Shown here piece after piece: positions 16,202 through 20,312 of a DNA stretch of 20,312 nt (within the stretch, counting starts at the first letter, position 1; each line of letters begins with the position of its first letter). The translations under genes and the position numbers were made by a program. The notes beneath the pieces are model-generated. The model had not been told where the DNA came from and made no database searches. It saw nothing but the letters and a program-made list of their open reading frames with translations. This DNA comes from an uncultured Opitutaceae bacterium (GTDB taxonomy: Bacteria; Verrucomicrobiota; Verrucomicrobiae; Opitutales; Opitutaceae). The stretch is from NCBI GenBank assembly GCA_946482625.1, contig CAMLSH010000014.1:1-20312 (forward strand). The letters run 5' to 3'.

Positions 16202-16347
16202 GAGCGACGTCACCGGTGGCCATAAATCGCCCCGAGCGCAATCACGACGCCGCAAATCTCCGCTCCCTGTCCCGCCGGCATTTTTCCCTCCCTATACCGG
16301 CCTCACTCTACCAACATCTCCGGTTCTTTTCGCCGCATCGCATCGCC

Positions 16348-17265
16348 ATGATCGTCAGACCCAAACCCAGCACATTCCGACTATTCTTCATCATGCAGGG
16401 CTCGATCCTGCCCACGATCGCCCCGCGACTGTTGATGATCACGGCCCTCGCGACGACCGTTGCCGCCATCCACCATTTTCACCCCGGCCTTTTCGGCGAT
16501 GTGCCCGTAGCCCCCTTCACACTCCTCGGCCTTTCGCTCTCCCTCTTCCTCGGATTTCGCAACAACGCCTGCTACGACCGCTGGTGGGAAGCGCGCAAAC
16601 TCTGGGGGCAGCTCATCTACGAGATGCGCAGCTTCGCCCGCGAAACCGCTGCCCTCCTCCCGCCCGAGGAATCCGCCACCCGTCAGCGCCTGCTCCACCG
16701 TGCGATCGGCTTCGCCCACGTGCTCTCCGCCCGCCTGCGCGGCGAAAACGTTTCCGCCGTATTGAAACCGTGGATCTCCGAGTCCGAAATGGCCGCCACC
16801 GTCTCGCGACCCAATCAAAACAACGTCTTGCTCGAAACCTCCACGCGGGAGCTCGCCGATTGCATGCTCCGTCGCTCGCTCAGCGAGTTTCTGTTCCCGG
16901 TCCTCGAAGCCCGCCTCACCGCCTTCTCCGCGATCCAGACCGGCTGCGAACGAATCCTCAACACGCCGCTCCCCTTCGCGTACACGCTTCTGCTTCACCG
17001 CACGGCGTTGCTGTTCTGCCTCTGCGTACCTTTCGCGGTCGTAGCCTCCTTCGGCTGGTTCACGCCATTGATCACCGCATTGCTCGCCTACGCCTTCTTC
17101 GGCCTCGATGCGCTTGGCGACGAACTCGAAGAGCCTTTCGGCCTCACGCAAAACGATCTCCCTCTCCACGCCATGGCCCGCACCATCGAGATCGACCTCC
17201 GCGATTCCCTGGGTGAAAAAAATCTCCCCGAGCCCCTGCAGCCGGTGAACTTCCTGTTGCAATAG
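16348..17265 (+). CDS. Bestrophin-family (UPF0187/YneE-like) membrane channel
   Basis: This is a 305-residue protein. The ATG at 16348 is chosen because MIVRPKPSTFRLFFIMQGSI gives the normal family N-terminus, while the longer form from 16216 adds 44 residues overlapping the neighbour's upstream region. Hydrophobic segments lie at about 26-46, 55-70, 215-240 and 243-262. The stretch TLLGLSLSLFLGF followed by RNNACYDRWWEARKLWG (71-87) is the bacterial bestrophin signature. C-terminal DALGDELEEPFG followed by NDLPLHAM is also conserved. Bestrophins are pentameric ion channels; bacterial members conduct anions or cations. The transported ion cannot be read from the sequence. The gene is convergent with the deoxyhypusine-synthase-like gene. 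Confidence 0.93.
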   Translation: MIVRPKPSTFRLFFIMQGSILPTIAPRLLMITALATTVAAIHHFHPGLFGDVPVAPFTLLGLSLSLFLGFRNNACYDRWWEARKLWGQLIYEMRSFARETAALLPPEESATRQRLLHRAIGFAHVLSARLRGENVSAVLKPWISESEMAATVSRPNQNNVLLETSTRELADCMLRRSLSEFLFPVLEARLTAFSAIQTGCERILNTPLPFAYTLLLHRTALLFCLCVPFAVVASFGWFTPLITALLAYAFFGLDALGDELEEPFGLTQNDLPLHAMARTIEIDLRDSLGEKNLPEPLQPVNFLLQ

Positions 17266-17276
17266 TCGCCAGACGC

Positions 17277-17307
17277 AAAAAAGCCGGACGACTTTCTCGT
17301 CCGGCTT
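17277..17307 (-). terminator. Intrinsic terminator of the deoxyhypusine-synthase-like gene
   Basis: An 11-bp perfect stem (AAGCCGGACGA 17281-17291 with TCGTCCGGCTT 17297-17307) has a 5-base loop. On the minus strand it is followed by six T (17277-17282), which partly overlap the stem. On the plus strand only two T follow, so it serves the bestrophin gene less well. Confidence 0.85.
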
Positions 17308-17320
17308 CGCATTCCAAAAA

Positions 17321-17366
17321 CCTCTTCGCGCGACCTCAGCCTCTTCGCGTCTTTGCGATTCAACAA
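17321..17366. repeat. Decayed copy of a widespread intergenic phrase
   Basis: CCTCTTCGCG occurs twice (17321-17330 and 17340-17349), and the second is followed by TCTTTGCGATTC. Translated on the minus strand it gives the typical spurious NRKDAKRLR peptide. I recall very similar phrases (CTTCGCGTCTTTGCG) scattered between genes in Planctomycetes and Verrucomicrobiota. This is pattern memory, not a search. Confidence 0.45.
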
Positions 17367-17423
17367 AAGCGCCGACTACCAGCGGCTCGTATCACGCCCT
17401 GCGCACCGCCAGCTTCCGCCGAC

Positions 17424-18470
17424 TTAGCGGCCCAAGATCCAGCTGAAGATCAACGGCGCCACGATCGTCGCGTCGCTCTCGACGATGAACTTCGGCGTCT
17501 TCGCGCCGAGCTTGCCCCACGTGATCTTCTCGTTTGGCACCGCGCCCGAGTAACTGCCGTAGCTCGTTGTCGAGTCGCTGATCTGCGAGAAATAGCCCCA
17601 CAGCGGTACGCTCGTACGACCGAGATCCTGGTGAAGCATCGGGACCACACAGATCGGAAAATCGCCCGCGATCCCGCCGCCGATCTGGAAGAAACCGATC
17701 GAGCCTTCGCCGTTCTTCAAGAGCTTCGCCGTCTTCGTGTACCACTCGGCCAGCCAGGTCATGTACTCGATGCCCGTGCGCACGGTGTGGACGTTCTTGA
17801 TTTCGCCGGTGATCACGCGGCCCGCATACATGTTGCCAAGCGTCGCGTCTTCCCAACCAGGGACGATGATTGGAAGGTTCTTTTCCGCCGCCGCCAGCAT
17901 CCACGAATTCTTCGGATCGATCTGGTAGTACTTCTTAATTTTTCCCGACCGCAGGATCTTGTACATGAACTCGTGCGGGAAAAAACGCTGGCCGGATTTA
18001 TCCGCCGCGACCCACTCCTCAGCCACCGCGGCTTCGATGCGGCGCATCGCCTCGCCTTCAGGGATGCAGGTATCGGTGACGCGGTTCATGTGGCGATCGA
18101 GCAACGCCTGTTCGTCTTCCGCCGTGAGATCGCGGTACTGCGGCACGCGCTCGTAATAATCATGCGCCACGAGATTGAAGATATCTTCCTCGAGATTCGC
18201 GCCCGTGCAGACGATCGCGTGGATCTTATCCTGACGGATCATCTCGGCGAGCGTGAGCCCGAGTTCGGCCGTGGACATCGCGCCCGCGAGCGTGACGAGC
18301 ATCTTGCCGCCGGCCTTGAGGTGCGCCTCATACCCTTTCGCGGAGTCGAGCAACGCAGCCGCGTTGAAGTGACGATAGTTGTGGGCAATGAACTGCGAGA
18401 CCGGGCCTTTTTTGGCGGCGAGTTTCGCGTTGATGTCTTCGGGACGCTGGGTGGCGCGTTTTGCTTTCAT
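17424..18470 (-). CDS. Deoxyhypusine-synthase-family protein, probable polyamine enzyme
   Basis: This is a 348-residue protein from an ATG at 18470; the open frame upstream to 18758 is antisense shadow. Family landmarks in order: LVTLAGAMSTAELG (58-71), VCTGANLEED (87-96), the Rossmann-like core, IIVPGWEDATLGN (201-213), IGGGIAGDF (263-271) and NEKITWGKL (313-321). Lys320 in WGK corresponds to the catalytic lysine of eukaryotic deoxyhypusine synthase. The HHIANAN segment of the eukaryotic enzyme, which helps bind spermidine, is replaced here by GDFPICVV. Bacteria lack eIF5A, the eukaryotic substrate. Bacterial homologues are suspected of making polyamines such as homospermidine with NAD, which is the likely but unproven role. 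It is cytoplasmic. The gene is divergent from an EamA-type transporter and ends at the terminator at 17277-17307. Confidence 0.9.
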   Translation of the reverse strand: MKAKRATQRPEDINAKLAAKKGPVSQFIAHNYRHFNAAALLDSAKGYEAHLKAGGKMLVTLAGAMSTAELGLTLAEMIRQDKIHAIVCTGANLEEDIFNLVAHDYYERVPQYRDLTAEDEQALLDRHMNRVTDTCIPEGEAMRRIEAAVAEEWVAADKSGQRFFPHEFMYKILRSGKIKKYYQIDPKNSWMLAAAEKNLPIIVPGWEDATLGNMYAGRVITGEIKNVHTVRTGIEYMTWLAEWYTKTAKLLKNGEGSIGFFQIGGGIAGDFPICVVPMLHQDLGRTSVPLWGYFSQISDSTTSYGSYSGAVPNEKITWGKLGAKTPKFIVESDATIVAPLIFSWILGR

Positions 18471-18581
18471 AGAAAAAATCGGGAAACGCACAACTGAGCG
18501 CCCTCGCGCGCGCAGGTCAGCAAAAAACCTTCGCCGTCCGCGCGACGTTACCGTCTGGTCACGTTTCCTCCACCTGCTCGC

Positions 18582-19700
18582 ATGACCGGCGCTTTTCTCA
18601 CCACGCTCCTCTTTTCGCTGTCGGTCATCTTTGCCAACCGCAGCATCCGCGCGCTCGGCGCGATGCGCGCCAACCTCGGCCGCCTCACCCTCGCGGTAAT
18701 CGTGCTCGGCCTTTTCGCGCACACGCTCGGCAACGGTCTGCACGGCGCCGGCCTCCACTGGTTTCTTCTCAGCGGTGTGATCGGCATGGGACTCGGCGAC
18801 CTCGCACTCTACGGCGCGCTTCCACGCATCGGCTCACGACTGAGTCTGTTAATGACCCAATGCCTCGCCGCGCCCATCGCCGCGCTCGCCGAATGGCTCT
18901 GGCTCGATGTCACGCTCTCGCCCGCGCAACTGCTCGCCGGCCTCGTGATCCTCGCCGGCGTCGCGCTGGCGCTGATGCCGGCTAAACGAAGTGTTCCCGC
19001 CACACAAAGCAGCGCTGCACCCAGCAATCCCTCAGCGAGAAACACCGCCGCAACGACACCCCTTGCCGCCACCAACGCGACTGTCGCTTCGTCACCGCGC
19101 GCCTCCGTCGCCTCGCACACCGCGATCACTTGGCTCGGCCTCACCTTCGGCCTGCTCTCCGCCGCCGGCCAGGGACTCGGCGCCGTGATGAGTCGCAAAG
19201 CCAACCTCGCCGCCGCGCTCGCCGGCGAACCCACCGGCGGTCTCACGCTCGGCATCACCGCCGCCTACCAACGCATCCTCGCCGGCTTCGCGATCACCGT
19301 CCTGTGGTTTTCGATACAAGCGCTGCTAACCCGAGGCCGTTCTGCCGCTACGCAAGACGTCGCCCCCACCCGTTCGCGCGCCGACTCCGGTTCCTCCAAC
19401 TCCAGCTCCGCCGAAAAGGAACACGCCGCGTCTCCTCCCGTCGCCACCTCCACGACACGCACCTGGCGCTCCTACCTCTGGATTCCCTTCAATGCCTTCA
19501 GCGGCCCGATCCTTGGCGTGAGCTGCTATCAATGGGCGCTCGCCACCACGGCCAGCGGCATCGTCCTCCCCATCGTCGCCTGCACGCCCCTCGTCATCAT
19601 CCCCTTCAGCTACTGGCTCGAAGGCGAACGCCCCACCCGCCGCTCGATCCTCGGCGCCGTTATCGCGGTGGCCGGAGTCGTTTCCCTATCCACGTTTTGA
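18582..19700 (+). CDS. EamA-type (DMT superfamily) transporter with extended loops
   Basis: This is a 372-residue membrane protein from an ATG at 18582. It has two EamA halves: residues 1-133, with AFLTTLLFSLSVIFANRSIR at the start and MGLGDLALYGALPRIG, and residues ~181-372, with a final TASGIVLPIVACTPLVIIP followed by the classic YWLEGERPTRRSILGAVIAVAG end. Ten helices are expected. Two polar low-complexity insertions (about 134-180 and 251-294, rich in Ser, Ala, Thr) make it ~70-80 residues longer than the usual ~290-300. DMT proteins export or import small metabolites; the substrate cannot be read from the sequence. It is divergent from the deoxyhypusine-synthase-like gene across 111 bases, so a polyamine-related substrate is possible but only by neighbourhood. 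Confidence 0.9.
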   Translation: MTGAFLTTLLFSLSVIFANRSIRALGAMRANLGRLTLAVIVLGLFAHTLGNGLHGAGLHWFLLSGVIGMGLGDLALYGALPRIGSRLSLLMTQCLAAPIAALAEWLWLDVTLSPAQLLAGLVILAGVALALMPAKRSVPATQSSAAPSNPSARNTAATTPLAATNATVASSPRASVASHTAITWLGLTFGLLSAAGQGLGAVMSRKANLAAALAGEPTGGLTLGITAAYQRILAGFAITVLWFSIQALLTRGRSAATQDVAPTRSRADSGSSNSSSAEKEHAASPPVATSTTRTWRSYLWIPFNAFSGPILGVSCYQWALATTASGIVLPIVACTPLVIIPFSYWLEGERPTRRSILGAVIAVAGVVSLSTF

Positions 19701-19812
19701 GTCCCCTCTTTGGACAACGGTAAGCGCGCCCCGCCCCGCCTCTCGTGCGGCGGGTTCAGCACAGAAAACCTCCCCCGCTTGCCGATCGGCGTGTCTCTCG
19801 CACGTTCCGCCC

Positions 19813-20312
19813 ATGGCAACGGCATCCGCTCCCGATGTTTTGAAATTCCTCTTCAGCGACGACGGCGCGATCCCCAACAACCCGCATCTCCCCGTCCTCG
19901 TCTACAAACGCGCGCTTAATCCCTCAAATCCCGCCGCGCTGGCCGATCTCATCGAGTCTACTTACGAGAAAAACCACTGGCGCGCCGCCTGGCGTTGGGG
20001 CGTGTACGATTTTCCCCACTACCACAGCACCGCCCACGAGGTTCTCGACTGCTACCGCGGTTCCGCCTCTCTCCAACTCGGCGGAAACGACGGCGTCCAA
20101 TTCGTCGTCGAACCGGGCGACGTCGTCATCCTCCCCGCCGGCACCGGTCACCAAAACCTCGGCGCCAGCGAAGATTTTCATGTCTGCGGCGGTTACCCGC
20201 TCGGCCAGCGCGCCGATCTCCTGCGCGGCAACCCCGACGAGCGCCCAGCCAGCCTCCGCAACATCAAGGCCGTTCCCTTGCCCAACTCCGACCCCATCCT
20301 CGGCATCGAAGG
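19813..20312 (+). CDS. YjlB-like cupin protein, cut by right edge
   Basis: The frame is open from an ATG at 19813 to the right edge (166 residues seen). DGAIPNNPHLPVLVYKRAL near the N-terminus and WRWGVYDFPHYHSTAHEVL match YjlB-type cupins. Cupin motif 1 is complete (H69, H71, E76, G83), and so is motif 2 (G102, P108, G110, H113, within PAGTGHQNLG), so a metal site is likely. The family has no established reaction that I know of. It lies 112 bases downstream of the transporter gene on the same strand. A weak GC hairpin at 19735-19754 with no T-tract stands between them, so co-transcription is possible. Residues after ~165 are missing. Confidence 0.9.
   Translation, partial: MATASAPDVLKFLFSDDGAIPNNPHLPVLVYKRALNPSNPAALADLIESTYEKNHWRAAWRWGVYDFPHYHSTAHEVLDCYRGSASLQLGGNDGVQFVVEPGDVVILPAGTGHQNLGASEDFHVCGGYPLGQRADLLRGNPDERPASLRNIKAVPLPNSDPILGIE

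Noticed and set aside
14486..16225. Long plus-strand open frame opposite the DUF255 gene
   Set aside because: It is an Arg/His/Leu-rich shadow caused by GC-rich codons. The opposite strand encodes a recognised family across the same span.
18471..18758. N-terminal extension of the deoxyhypusine-synthase-like gene
   Set aside because: It overlaps the divergent transporter gene and has shadow-like composition. The ATG at 18470 gives the normal family length.
19735..19754. GC hairpin CCCGCC/GGCGGG as terminator of the transporter gene
   Set aside because: The stem is only six pairs and no T-tract follows.

Overview
The window looks like ordinary chromosome from a GC-rich member of Verrucomicrobiota, most likely the Opitutaceae. 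This assignment is an inference. It rests on secreted polysaccharide lyases carrying autotransporter-type repeat stalks without a barrel, a probable TIGR02597-family protein beside them, a C-terminal Asp-rich DPDGDG tail module, weak or absent Shine-Dalgarno sequences and several GTG/TTG starts. No tRNA, rRNA, CRISPR array, insertion sequence or prophage gene was seen.

Left part (1-6140, all on the minus strand): a pectin-degradation locus. A 1492-residue secreted rhamnogalacturonan lyase (PL11 type) is followed after 6 nt by a secreted probable TIGR02597 protein, and the pair ends at a strong intrinsic terminator (583-611). Beyond it a separately transcribed pectate lyase (PL1 type) runs off the left edge. 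Together the two lyases would attack the rhamnogalacturonan-I and homogalacturonan parts of pectin outside the cytoplasm.

Middle (6443-11862): envelope-related genes. These are a DUF4136-like lipoprotein, a small cysteine-containing protein of unknown function, a membrane/coiled-coil protein with a C-terminal beta domain, a VTT/TVP38-type membrane protein, a cardiolipin synthase with two HKD motifs, and a SlyX-like coiled-coil protein.

Regulatory block (11958-13957): two orphan response regulators on the minus strand, one CheY-like and one with a C-terminal double-CxxC module. They are divergent from an XRE-type HTH protein that has an AT-rich promoter island and a textbook terminator. No histidine kinase is adjacent.

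Right part (14003-20312): housekeeping or accessory metabolism. It holds a YyaL/DUF255 thioredoxin-domain protein divergent from a bestrophin-family channel, a deoxyhypusine-synthase-like protein divergent from an EamA-type transporter, and a YjlB-like cupin cut by the right edge.

No coherent undescribed multi-gene system is evident. The best second looks are the lyase-stalk fusion with its coupled partner, the deoxyhypusine-synthase homologue with a rewritten active site, the membrane/coiled-coil/beta-domain protein, and the two-CxxC response regulator.
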